This document shows, piece by piece, positions 34,795 to 42,359 of a stretch of 64,000 bases of DNA. Position 1 is the stretch's first letter, and every line of letters starts with the position of its first letter. Both the position numbers and the translations under genes were made by a program. The stretch is from Paenibacillus pabuli. Its GTDB lineage: Bacteria; Bacillota; Bacilli; Paenibacillales; Paenibacillaceae. The stretch is taken from the NCBI RefSeq assembly GCF_039831995.1, contig NZ_JBDOIO010000005.1, positions 186,001 to 250,000 of the forward strand. Reading direction: 5' to 3'. A model generated the notes under the pieces. It was not told the origin of the DNA and ran no database searches. It was given only the letters and a program-made list of their open reading frames with translations.

Positions 34795-35217
34795 AGTGTA
34801 ATCTCCTTTCAGGGTCACTTATATGTGAATCATTCCCAACATAATTGCTTGCGAGCGCGGTGGCCGTTACGGTTACGGATCGTTCTTCCGATCGCTGTTG
34901 TCTCCAAATTTTCTCGATTCATTTTTTTGAAGGTAAAAATTTGGAGACAAAGGCGAACGCTTCGCTTCTACAGAATCGATTCCGTCCCCTCCACTACGTC
35001 GCTAAAACACAACCATTATGATAATGAACCTCATATAAATGTGGTTATGTTTATTTGGTATGAAAAACGCATTTTCGGTTAACACTACTAATATCCTTCA
35101 TGACTGCAGTAGTGAAGGTTGAGATAAGGGGTCTCTCTTCGCGATGACAATTGTCTTTCGCAGGGGAGGCCTCTTTTGACGTCAAACGTCATCCATCATT
35201 ATACTGTTTTCAACGCG
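34795..35217. other. Intergenic region upstream of fabZ holding a repeat copy
   Basis: No gene. It contains hairpin element copy D (34884-34990) and, at 35000-35200, AT-rich sequence with a short inverted pair around 35128-35175 (GAGGGGTCTC-like and AGGCCTC-like arms). The fabZ promoter must lie here, but I could not choose one. Confidence 0.4.
34884..34990 (-). repeat. Dispersed hairpin element, copy D
   Basis: Same plan as copies A-C, on the minus strand. The box CTGTAGAAGCG-AAGCGTTCGCC (34952-34973) precedes a perfect 15-bp hairpin, TTGTCTCCAAATTTT (34936-34950 read on minus) with AAAATTTGGAGACAA (34898-34912). AACAGCGATCGGAAG follows. The arms differ from the other copies at several positions, and each change is compensated. 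Confidence 0.75.
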
Positions 35218-35249
35218 AAAAAGAAAACTCCTGCCTGCGCAGGAGTTTT
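35218..35249 (-). terminator. Intrinsic terminator after the EpuA-type gene
   Basis: Perfect 11-bp stem AAAACTCCTGC/GCAGGAGTTTT with a 4-nt loop and T-rich tract on the minus strand. It probably ends the mbl-flhO-flhP transcript. Confidence 0.88.
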
Positions 35250-35262
35250 CGCTATTTCACGA

Positions 35263-35490
35263 TCATGAAGCGAACACCAGATCATATACATGTTTCCAGG
35301 TACTCCACTGGAACACGGAGCCGATATCCTGTTTGCCCAGTACCACATAACCAGCGACCATGCCGCCAGCGAGGGCAAGAACAAGCAAGACCGGAATCAG
35401 GAACCATCTGGCAACGCGCCATCCACTCTTTTTCTTCTTCTTGACTTCCTTCTTCTCCGGCTTGCTGCTCTGCTTCTGTGTATCTGTCAT
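35263..35490 (-). CDS. EpuA-like small membrane protein
   Basis: 75 residues from the ATG at 35490 (AAGGTG 7 nt upstream; a GTG nine nt earlier is possible). A very basic lysine-rich cytoplasmic N-terminus is followed by one membrane helix (FLIPVLLVLALAGGMVAGYVV) and a short outer tail with WSTWKHVYDLVF. This matches EpuA-type proteins, which databases often mislabel as 'RNA polymerase subunit beta' because of fusion or proximity; there is no polymerase sequence in it. It starts 11 nt after flhP, in the same operon. Confidence 0.8.
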   Translation of the reverse strand: MTDTQKQSSKPEKKEVKKKKKSGWRVARWFLIPVLLVLALAGGMVAGYVVLGKQDIGSVFQWSTWKHVYDLVFAS

Positions 35491-35501
35491 CGCATTCACC
35501 T

Positions 35502-36341
35502 TTATGCTCTTATAGTGTTGGCAAGACCTGCCATCGAATCACTTGATGTCAGTGCACGTGCTGCCAGCTGATAGGTCCGCTGTCCTTGCATCAATAGTGC
35601 CATCTCCTGTGTCAGATCCACGTTGGACTGCTCCAGATAACCCGCACGAATCGTAGCTACGGAATCACGTGTAGCCGCATTAGCGCCAAACACATCATCC
35701 TCGGTCAAGCCGGCATCCAGACCAAACAGATTATCTGCGTATTGCACAAGTCCTTCCGGACGTTCGATGTCTACAAGCTGCAGCTGAGCTCCAATCGTTG
35801 CATTGGCTTCATTGCCGCGACGAATCAATAGGTTACCCTTCTCGTCGAAGGCCACTTTACTATTGTTCGGAGCCGTGATCCGGTTACCTTGACGATCCAG
35901 CGCGAAATAGCCTTCCCCGTTAACCAGCACCATCATCTGAGGTGCATTGGGGTTCGGGTTAGGTGTTGGATCAGGGACAAAATGGAATGCTCCCTGACGT
36001 GTCCACATTTTCTGACCATTCGCTTCAACGGCAAACATCGCGTTGCCTTCGATTGCCAAATCCGTTGGACTGCCTGTCTCATTCAGTGTCCCCTGAGACA
36101 TATCCTTCGTCACACTCGTCAACCGGGCACCAAATCCCAGATTATATCCCATTGGGGTGGAACGTCCATCGAGCTTATACTTGTCCGGCTGCTGCTGCAC
36201 CCGGGTCAGTACATCCTCGAACGCCGCCTGCTTGCTTTTATAGCCTGCCGTATTCACGTTGGCAATATTATCGGAAATGACATCCAGACGTTGCTGTATC
36301 GCGGTCATCGAGACCTTCGCACTAATCATGGAATTATTCAT
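35502..36341 (-). CDS. flhP: Flagellar hook-basal body rod protein FlhP (FlgG family)
   Basis: 279 residues. The N-terminal rod signature (ISDNIANVNTAGYK, about residues 22-36) and the C-terminal helix (QSNVDLTQEMALLMQGQRTYQLAARALTSSD) are those of FlgF/FlgG proteins. These form the distal rod of the flagellum. It lies 30 nt after flhO, as in Bacillus, where flhO-flhP is separate from the main flagellar cluster. The site upstream of the ATG (GAGGATG) is unusually far, about 14 nt. A Pro/Asn-rich insertion (PDPTPNPNPNAPQ) lies at about 135. Confidence 0.92.
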   Translation of the reverse strand: MNNSMISAKVSMTAIQQRLDVISDNIANVNTAGYKSKQAAFEDVLTRVQQQPDKYKLDGRSTPMGYNLGFGARLTSVTKDMSQGTLNETGSPTDLAIEGNAMFAVEANGQKMWTRQGAFHFVPDPTPNPNPNAPQMMVLVNGEGYFALDRQGNRITAPNNSKVAFDEKGNLLIRRGNEANATIGAQLQLVDIERPEGLVQYADNLFGLDAGLTEDDVFGANAATRDSVATIRAGYLEQSNVDLTQEMALLMQGQRTYQLAARALTSSDSMAGLANTIRA

Positions 36342-36371
36342 TTAGTAATTCATCCTCTCTATTGCCGCGCG

Positions 36372-37256
36372 TTATACACGACCTACATCATTGACGGCTT
36401 TGTCCAAGCTTCGATCATAGAACTGCACAACCTTCTGATTCGCTTCATACGCGCGATAAGCGGCATTCATATCCACCGTAGCTTGAGAAGCATCCACATT
36501 CGACCCTTCCAGATAACCCTGACGGATCTGCACATTATCTCCCGCAGCCATCATTCGCGCTGTAGCACCTTCTTGATCATACAGACTAAAATTACCGTCA
36601 CCCTGACGAACCAGTTGGTTCGGCTGATCAATAACGCTGATTCCAAGCGTAACACCTGTCGGTGCACCCGTGACCGCATCAACAAGACGGCCTTGCTCAT
36701 CCACTTTAAATTGGTCCACCGAGCCTGTCAACACTACTGGCTGTCCATTATTATCCAATATCTGAGCTCCCGTTGTGCTCAACAGTTCTCCCGTTCCTGT
36801 AACCTGGAAGTGACCATCACGTGTATATCTTGTATTGCCTTCATTATCCCGCACCGTAAAATACGCTTGAGGCTGATAGATCACCGTGCCGTCAGCTCGT
36901 ACAAACTTGCCGGAACCGTCAAAAGCGACAGGTTGTCCCGTCTGCGGATCATTTACGGCCAGATTGGACGATATGGCAAAATCACTCTTTTGCCCACTCT
37001 CCATAATCGCTCCCTGCAAATTCATGGACAAGCTCTCTTCCGCGAACACCCCAGTGTTCAGCTTGCCCAGCCGCTTCGTCGGAACATTGGCATCTCCACC
37101 GACCAACGTAATGAGCATTTCCGGGAATGAACGACTTACGCTGTTCACTTGTTTATATCCCGTTGTGTTCGCATTAACAATATTTTGAGTCGCTGTGTCA
37201 TGGCGGCGTTGTTGCGTAATCATTCCCGCGGTAGCGGTGTACAAACCTCTTAGCAT
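36372..37256 (-). CDS. flhO: Flagellar hook-basal body rod protein FlhO (FlgG family)
   Basis: 294 residues. N-terminal MLRGLYTATAGM and NIVNANTTGYKQVN are the flagellar rod signature; the C-terminus is YLEGSNVDASQATVDMNAAYRAYEANQKVVQFYD. FlhO and FlhP act together as distal rod proteins. It lies 102 nt after mbl and 30 nt before flhP. GAGGAGAGGGG precedes the ATG. A short perfect palindrome, TCCTGCA-C-TGCAGGA, lies just upstream at 37284-37298. Confidence 0.93.
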   Translation of the reverse strand: MLRGLYTATAGMITQQRRHDTATQNIVNANTTGYKQVNSVSRSFPEMLITLVGGDANVPTKRLGKLNTGVFAEESLSMNLQGAIMESGQKSDFAISSNLAVNDPQTGQPVAFDGSGKFVRADGTVIYQPQAYFTVRDNEGNTRYTRDGHFQVTGTGELLSTTGAQILDNNGQPVVLTGSVDQFKVDEQGRLVDAVTGAPTGVTLGISVIDQPNQLVRQGDGNFSLYDQEGATARMMAAGDNVQIRQGYLEGSNVDASQATVDMNAAYRAYEANQKVVQFYDRSLDKAVNDVGRV

Positions 37257-37358
37257 GAATAAACCCCTCTCCTCAAGCGCTTGTCCTGCACTGCAGGATC
37301 ATTGCTTGTCCGTTCTGTTCCCGAGCATAGGCGAACCTTTGATACTTATATCGGCAGA

Positions 37359-38357
37359 TCAGAACTTTTTCTTAACCACTTGATCCAAATTATTGAGCAT
37401 AATGCCTGTCCCTTTCACGACACAATGCATCGGATCCTCTGCAACCCATACCGGTACATGCAGTTCATTGGACAAAAGCTCGTCCAGTCCATTAAGCAGA
37501 GCGCCTCCGCCTGTCAAAACAACACCCCGGTCAATAATATCGGCCGACAGCTCTGGTGGCGTCCGCTCCAATACCGATTTTGCTGCAACGATGATGGATT
37601 GCACGGAATCCCATAGCGCTTCCTGCACTTCTTTTCCCGACACCGTTACGGTAACAGGCAAACCGGATACCATATCCCGTCCGCGGATGTCCATCTCGGT
37701 TTGACGTCCAGCCGGGTTCACAGAACCAATCGCAATCTTCAGATCCTCGGCAGTGCGCTCACCGATCATGAGTTTGTACTTGGCTTTGATAAATTTGATA
37801 ATCGCTTCGTCAAACTTGTCCCCCGCGACTTTAATAGAAGAGGCGGTGACTACGTCGCCCATAGACAGGACTGCAACGTCAGTCGTTCCGCCGCCGATAT
37901 CCACGACCATATTGCCGCTCGGCTGAAAAATATCCATTCCTGCACCAATGGCTGCCGCTTTCGGCTCTTCTTCCAGAAATACTTCTTTGGCACCGCTGCG
38001 CTCCGCAGCCTCACGAATAGCCTTCTGCTCCACGGAAGTAATATTGGTCGGTGCACAGATCAGAATACGCGGATGGCTGTACCAGCTTCTCGCCCCCACA
38101 CGGTTAATGAAATGTCTGAGCATCGCTTCCGTAATTTCGAAGTCCGCAATAACGCCGTCACGCAGCGGTCTGATGGCAACAATGTTACCCGGAGTACGCC
38201 CCACCATACGACGGGCTTCTTCCCCAACAGCAAGGACCCGCTTCGTATCGCTTTCAATGGTCACGACGGAAGGTTCATCGAGGACGACCCCACTTCCTTT
38301 CACGTGAATAAGCACGTTCGCCGTGCCAAGATCAATACCGATATCCTTGCTAAACAT
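37359..38357 (-). CDS. mbl: MreB-like actin homologue Mbl
   Basis: 332 residues. Actin-fold motifs: phosphate 1 DIGIDLGTANVLIH, NMVVDIGGGTTDVAVLS and the adenosine loop VVLTGGGALLNGLDELL. It forms curved membrane filaments that guide the elongation machinery (with RodA-type polymerases, two of which are in this window). The order spoIIID-mbl-flhO-flhP is the same as in B. subtilis, which favours Mbl over MreB or MreBH. GGGGGC lies upstream of the ATG. Confidence 0.93.
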   Translation of the reverse strand: MFSKDIGIDLGTANVLIHVKGSGVVLDEPSVVTIESDTKRVLAVGEEARRMVGRTPGNIVAIRPLRDGVIADFEITEAMLRHFINRVGARSWYSHPRILICAPTNITSVEQKAIREAAERSGAKEVFLEEEPKAAAIGAGMDIFQPSGNMVVDIGGGTTDVAVLSMGDVVTASSIKVAGDKFDEAIIKFIKAKYKLMIGERTAEDLKIAIGSVNPAGRQTEMDIRGRDMVSGLPVTVTVSGKEVQEALWDSVQSIIVAAKSVLERTPPELSADIIDRGVVLTGGGALLNGLDELLSNELHVPVWVAEDPMHCVVKGTGIMLNNLDQVVKKKF

Positions 38358-38575
38358 AAAAGAGCCCCCAAAGTGATATTATTTGGTCAGCGTATCCTGT
38401 GAAAAAGAGTCCCTTATCACGTCACCGCTCGTTCGACAAAGTGCAACATATATATGTAAAAATCGGGCTGATAAGATGTCATAATTCGATCCTGTACCAG
38501 CTTTTAACATATCATACTTCAGGGGAGGGATTCAATCCATGTGTGAGCTTTTTGACCTACGTCTTTTCGCGGTTG

Positions 38576-38863
38576 TTACGATTTAGCGGAAGCCAGTACC
38601 TCGCGCTTTTTACCGCTTGTTTTTTTGTATTTGATTTTGGTCGCTTCACCGCCCCGCAAGTGGCGGATGGACTTGTGGTACTCCAGGATATGCTTCACCT
38701 GGTCAGCAAGATCAGGGTTGATTTCCGGCAGACGCTCCGTCAGGTCCTTATGCACAGTACTCTTTGACACGCCGAACTCTTTGGCAATGGTACGGACCGT
38801 ATTCCTCGTCTCGACAATGCAGCGACCTATTTTTATGGTCCGTTCCTTGATGTAATCGTGCAC
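38576..38863 (-). CDS. spoIIID: Sporulation transcription factor SpoIIID
   Basis: 95 residues, starting at GTG (38861-38863) with GGAGG 7 nt upstream. The helix-turn-helix TVRTIAKEFGVSKSTVHKDL (about residues 22-41) and basic C-terminus (KIKYKKTSGKKREVL) match SpoIIID. It is made under SigE in the mother cell and both activates and represses SigE/SigK genes. It lies 218 nt upstream of mbl, as in Bacillus. Confidence 0.96.
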   Translation of the reverse strand: MHDYIKERTIKIGRCIVETRNTVRTIAKEFGVSKSTVHKDLTERLPEINPDLADQVKHILEYHKSIRHLRGGEATKIKYKKTSGKKREVLASAKS

Positions 38864-38979
38864 GCTTCCGCCTCCCTACTGTGTGGATAGTTTGGTACAT
38901 TATATGAGGAGCATGCCTATATATTCGCGGTTTAAAGGTGTGACAAGCTTCGAAGGTCCCAATAATTTCAGAAAAGCAC

Positions 38980-39014
38980 AAAAAAGAGCAGAGGGGATTT
39001 CCCTCTGCCCTTTT
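38980..39014 (-). terminator. Intrinsic terminator of spoIIQ
   Basis: Stem GGGCAGAGGG paired with CCCTCTGCTC around a short loop, flanked by A and T tracts, on the minus strand, 21 nt past the spoIIQ stop. Confidence 0.88.
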
Positions 39015-39034
39015 CATTCTGCGTTAAAATTCAT

Positions 39035-39769
39035 TTATTTTTCCGGAAGATATCCTTGTGGGTTAACCGGTTGACCGTCTTCGTACACTTCGAAGTGCAG
39101 GTGGTTGCCGAGCGTTTTTTCCAATTCATTTACGCCAGCGGATGCAATTGCATCTCCCTGTTTCACTTCGTCATCCTGTTTCACTTTGACGTCAGACAGG
39201 CTTTGGTATACGGTTTTGAGGTTATCACTGTGCGTGATTTCCACAACTTGACCTGTCAGCGGATTTTGCTCAACCCGTGTAACTTTACCCCCGAGTGCTG
39301 CTTTTACTTCAAACGATTTGTTATCTCCGCGTGCCAGGTCTACGCCTGTGTTTGGAATAAACGTATCGTTGTACTGCACCATTGCGGCTTCATGTTCTTC
39401 CGTAGAGCCTTCGTTCTCATAGAACGGTTTAACAACAGAAATTTCCGACGGACTGGCTACTGGCCATGCAAAATTCTCCGACTTGGCGACAACTTCCACA
39501 CTTTCTTCTCCACCAACTGCTGTTTCTTCTGTACCCGATGCTCCCGTCTCTACGACTCCACTAGCAGGATCCGAGTTCAGCGTTTTCTCGCCTGTACCCT
39601 GATAGACCCACACTAATGTTAGTATAATGCCTGCTGCTGCGATGTAGGCTGCCGGGAAGACCCAACGTTTGGACATTGCTCTTTTCCATGAAGATGGTTG
39701 GCTGGCCGGTACTCCTTGAGTTGTTTTAGGAGTTTCTTCTTGGCCCGTTTTTTTGTTTTGTTCATTCAT
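39035..39769 (-). CDS. spoIIQ: Stage II sporulation protein SpoIIQ (LytM-domain, probably non-catalytic)
   Basis: 244 residues from the ATG at 39769 (GAGGTGAT upstream; the frame is open to 39805). One membrane helix (about 37-55, WVFPAAYIAAAGIILTLVWV) and an outer M23/LytM domain. The zinc-site position that is normally H-x-G-x-D reads NTGVDLAR, so the first His is missing; the second motif HLHFEVYEDG is intact. B. subtilis SpoIIQ is also a degenerate LytM protein: it serves as the forespore half of the SpoIIQ-SpoIIIAH channel. Its neighbours spoIIID and spoIID fit this. Confidence 0.95.
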   Translation of the reverse strand: MNEQNKKTGQEETPKTTQGVPASQPSSWKRAMSKRWVFPAAYIAAAGIILTLVWVYQGTGEKTLNSDPASGVVETGASGTEETAVGGEESVEVVAKSENFAWPVASPSEISVVKPFYENEGSTEEHEAAMVQYNDTFIPNTGVDLARGDNKSFEVKAALGGKVTRVEQNPLTGQVVEITHSDNLKTVYQSLSDVKVKQDDEVKQGDAIASAGVNELEKTLGNHLHFEVYEDGQPVNPQGYLPEK

Positions 39770-39787
39770 CTTGATCACCTCAGTAAC

Positions 39788-39816
39788 AAGTGTTACCGGG
39801 TGCAACTCTTTTATAC
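39788..39816 (-). promoter_or_regulatory. Candidate SigF promoter of spoIIQ
   Basis: GTATA (39812-39816), 14-nt spacer, GGTAACACTT (39788-39797) on the minus strand, matching the SigF pattern except for the last base. It would give a very short leader that still includes the GAGGTGAT site. spoIIQ is a SigF gene in Bacillus. Confidence 0.5.
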
Positions 39817-39911
39817 ACGCGCGACTCTAATTTTTTTCACGGAGGTTTCAGAGAATGCTATATATGTGGGAATGAGCGGTTAATACGTGCGCCGCTTCGG
39901 GGCCAGAAAAC

Positions 39912-40013
39912 CTTTCGACCGGCTGTTATCCCCGGATTTCCTGATTATATTCTCCCAAGGGAGAAATCCGATGATAAAGGCGGACGCTACGCTTCTACAG
40001 GTCTTTTCTGTCC
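39912..40013 (-). repeat. Dispersed hairpin element, copy C
   Basis: Minus-strand copy. The box CCTGTAGAAGCGTAGCGTCC-GCC precedes a hairpin of TTATCATCGGATTTC (39963-39977 read on minus) with GAAATCCGGGGATAA (39926-39940). Its inner stem is TCTCCC-TT-GGGAGA. AACAGCCGGTCGAAAGG follows. Confidence 0.75.
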
Positions 40014-40284
40014 CCTGCGCTCCCCGTACGCTCTCACTTTCCGTATATATAGCAGAATCTCGAAAGCTCCGGAATGGTTGGTTGGTAGAGAAGCCCGGAT
40101 TGGCTGTAATGGCCTATCCTTCTATGAAGCGAGTTTATCGGCTGAAAGCGACGCGACATGAAATGGGATGTGATTAGATAAACCAATTTATTGCGCTCTA
40201 AGCGTTAAAGTGAGATGAGAGTTTGGCGATGCCGCGGCACTAATGACTGTTCCATCTAACCTTGAGATTAGATAATGAAATATT

Positions 40285-40480
40285 TCTAACGAACCCAAGT
40301 GGCCTTATTGGAGAGAAATTCACAGCTTGGGAATTCTAACGAATCGTTGACACTCTAATTACTCATTTGGGAGAATTATCGCTTTTATTGCGTATATCTC
40401 TTGATATAACGCGTCTGAGATTCGTTAAAATTTCCAATCGAGTGATATGGCTCAATAAGGTATCTCAGATTCGTTAGAGT
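40285..40480. repeat. Four short motifs CTAACGAA in both orientations
   Basis: TCTAACGAA occurs at about 40285 and 40335, and its inverse TTCGTTA(G/A) at about 40430 and 40471. The inner parts differ, so these are short interspersed inverted motifs, not one long hairpin. They could be protein sites or decayed repeats. Confidence 0.4.
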
Positions 40481-40536
40481 CATTGGTGTATAAAAGGCAT
40501 AACCTAACCCTGCTCATCTGCGTACATTTGTGTTCA

Positions 40537-40616
40537 TTCGAATTAATTCGGATTAACTCGCATTTATTCGGATATATCCGGATTAATTCAGATTGATTGG
40601 CTTTTATTCATCCGTA
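40537..40616. repeat. 10-bp tandem repeat, about eight degenerate units
   Basis: Units read TTCGAATTAA, TTCGGATTAA, CTCGCATTTA, TTCGGATATA, TCCGGATTAA, TTCAGATTGA, TTGGCTTTTA and TTCATCCGTA, giving a consensus near TTCGGATTAA. It ends 10 nt after (in transcription terms) the spoIID stop. Confidence 0.75.
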
Positions 40617-40626
40617 TTGGTGTCTC

Positions 40627-41973
40627 TTATTTCGAGGCCAGCATCTTCGATGCCTGTCCAAAGGAGATGCCTGTATAGTAGTGTTTCAGGATCTGTGTCG
40701 CGGTGTGACCCTCCTGCGCCATGCCATTCGCTCCCCACTGGCTCATACCCACGCCATGTCCGTATCCGTAGGTCGTAATCTGTACCTCATCGCCCTCAGC
40801 CTTCCAGCTGAACTGGCTGGATCTTAATCCAAGCAGCTTCCTTACTTCTGGTCCGCTGAACGTTGAGCCTGCGATCTGTATCTCTTTAATCCGGTGACCT
40901 TCTGTTGTGGACAGCACTTCCATCCAGGAGCCGTTCTCCTGGGCAGTAACCGGGATGGCGCTGCCGCTCAGATTCAGCTTCTGTAGAATTTCGCTGCGCT
41001 TCATTGTGACGGTCTCCTTGAATCCCGGGGCTAACTTCTGATCCCATGGACTTGATACACTTTTCAAATAGGGTACGACATTTCCCCATACATCCTCAGC
41101 ATTCTCCGTATAACCGTTACTTGTAGAAAAAAAGGAGGCGGTAATGGCCTTGCCCTGATATGTCATCACGGCGTCCCGGCTTTCGCGGATGGCCTGCTGT
41201 AACTTTTCCCATTCCTCCGCTTTCCCTAACCGTCTCCATTCCTCCTTCACCTGATCCGGTGGAAGAAACACCTGATGACTGACAGTATCCGTTACATCTG
41301 CATCACCCGAGGGTACACCGCTGGTATCATTCGCTGCCAGCCTTCTGACGATAAAGGTACGCGCTGCAATCGCCTGGGCTTTCAATGCCTCAAGCCTGAA
41401 CTCGGCAGGCATCTCTGCAGCAACGACACCCGTCACGTACTCCTCAAGCGGAAGATTCATCGTTGTTCCCGTCGCCGACAGATACACTCTTACATGGGGT
41501 TCGGGGTACGTCACTGGCACAGCCGGTACAGGAACGGGATTCGTTACGCTGCCTGTTGAGGGGGTAATGGGGATCGGCTTTACCGGATCACCTGCCCGGG
41601 GCCACACTAGGATGGCAGGGATCAGAAGTGCCAGCGCCAAGAGCCCTGATATAGCTGCAGCTGGTTGCCAGCGTCTGGAACCACTTGACCATCTGCGCCC
41701 TCTGCCGAATGTCCTCATCCGACGTCTCTTTACTCGGCGGAACTGATCAAGTTCTATGACCGGTACGTGGATTCCCCTTGACTCACGCTCAGACTGGCTT
41801 GCTGCTCCCGATGGGTTTGGATGGATCGTTCTTGTTGCCTCTGAAGATGGAATTCTGGTATTCATCGCCGCGAGCTTGTCTCTCTCCATTCCGGCTTCCG
41901 AATTCTCCTGTGACTCTTCCCTGATGGGGCGGGGGACAATGGGTACCTTAACCTGTATACGAGCTTCTTTCAT
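40627..41973 (-). CDS. spoIID: Stage II sporulation protein SpoIID
   Basis: 448 residues from the ATG at 41973 (GGAGGG 9 nt upstream; frame open to 41997). The SpoIID lytic-transglycosylase domain includes EEYVTGVVAAEMP with the expected catalytic Glu187, RTFIVRR, the FFSTSNGYTENAEDVWG stretch and YGYGHGVGMSQWGA near the end. It degrades septal peptidoglycan during engulfment with SpoIIM and SpoIIP. The membrane helix is at about 106-123, so there is a cytoplasmic, charged N-terminal tail of about 105 residues that B. subtilis SpoIID lacks. murA lies upstream, as in Bacillus. Confidence 0.94.
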   Translation of the reverse strand: MKEARIQVKVPIVPRPIREESQENSEAGMERDKLAAMNTRIPSSEATRTIHPNPSGAASQSERESRGIHVPVIELDQFRRVKRRRMRTFGRGRRWSSGSRRWQPAAAISGLLALALLIPAILVWPRAGDPVKPIPITPSTGSVTNPVPVPAVPVTYPEPHVRVYLSATGTTMNLPLEEYVTGVVAAEMPAEFRLEALKAQAIAARTFIVRRLAANDTSGVPSGDADVTDTVSHQVFLPPDQVKEEWRRLGKAEEWEKLQQAIRESRDAVMTYQGKAITASFFSTSNGYTENAEDVWGNVVPYLKSVSSPWDQKLAPGFKETVTMKRSEILQKLNLSGSAIPVTAQENGSWMEVLSTTEGHRIKEIQIAGSTFSGPEVRKLLGLRSSQFSWKAEGDEVQITTYGYGHGVGMSQWGANGMAQEGHTATQILKHYYTGISFGQASKMLASK

Positions 41974-42314
41974 TTCGTCATACCCTCCGTTGTACATAGG
42001 CCGTCATTAACCGGTCCTTTTGTTCAAATCCATAGTTTAGGGTATGAGCTATGCGGATCTGATAGAACCAAATTTGAGAGAAAGAAAGAGCATCCGATTC
42101 TTTTTAATGTTAGCTTAACATTGCTCTGCTATAGTGGATAAACCGCTGTTCTACGCTGTTTTTAAGATCCATAACCATACTTCGCGTTCTCTATTGATGT
42201 TCTTTCATTTGGTTGTATATGTTCAAAATTAGACCCATTAGGACCAGCTATTAATAGAATCAGGTACTGATTTGGAACCCATACTTCTAATAGTGTCCTG
42301 TCTAAAAAAAGGCA
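41974..42314. other. spoIID upstream region
   Basis: No gene. It holds a SigE-like -10 element near 42039-42046 and AT-rich sequence up to the murA terminator. Confidence 0.35.
42039..42067 (-). promoter_or_regulatory. Possible SigE promoter of spoIID
   Basis: The -10-like CATACCCT (42039-42046, minus strand) matches 7 of 8 SigE positions. The -35 region 14 nt upstream (TTCTATC) is a poor match. spoIID is a SigE gene in Bacillus. Confidence 0.35.
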
Positions 42315-42345
42315 TAAAAAAAGCCAAGCCAGATGGCTTAGCTTT
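42315..42345 (-). terminator. Intrinsic terminator of murA
   Basis: 10-bp stem AAGCTAAGCC/GGCTTGGCTT (one G-U pair) with a 4-nt loop and seven T on the minus strand, starting 16 nt after the stop. Confidence 0.92.
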
Positions 42346-42359
42346 TCTAATCACATATT

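Larger units (their letters stand above)
39770..40626. other. Long non-coding gap between spoIID and spoIIQ with several repeats
   Basis: About 860 nt. From the spoIIQ side it holds the SigF-like promoter (39788-39816), hairpin element copy C (39912-40013), a unique stretch, four copies of an 8-9 nt motif in both orientations (40285-40480), and a 10-bp tandem repeat (40537-40616). No open frame here has a good ribosome-binding site. Confidence 0.6.

Noticed and set aside
35889..37130. 413-codon plus-strand frame opposite flhO/flhP
   Set aside because: Antisense of two well-supported flagellar genes; no conserved sequence and no start signal.
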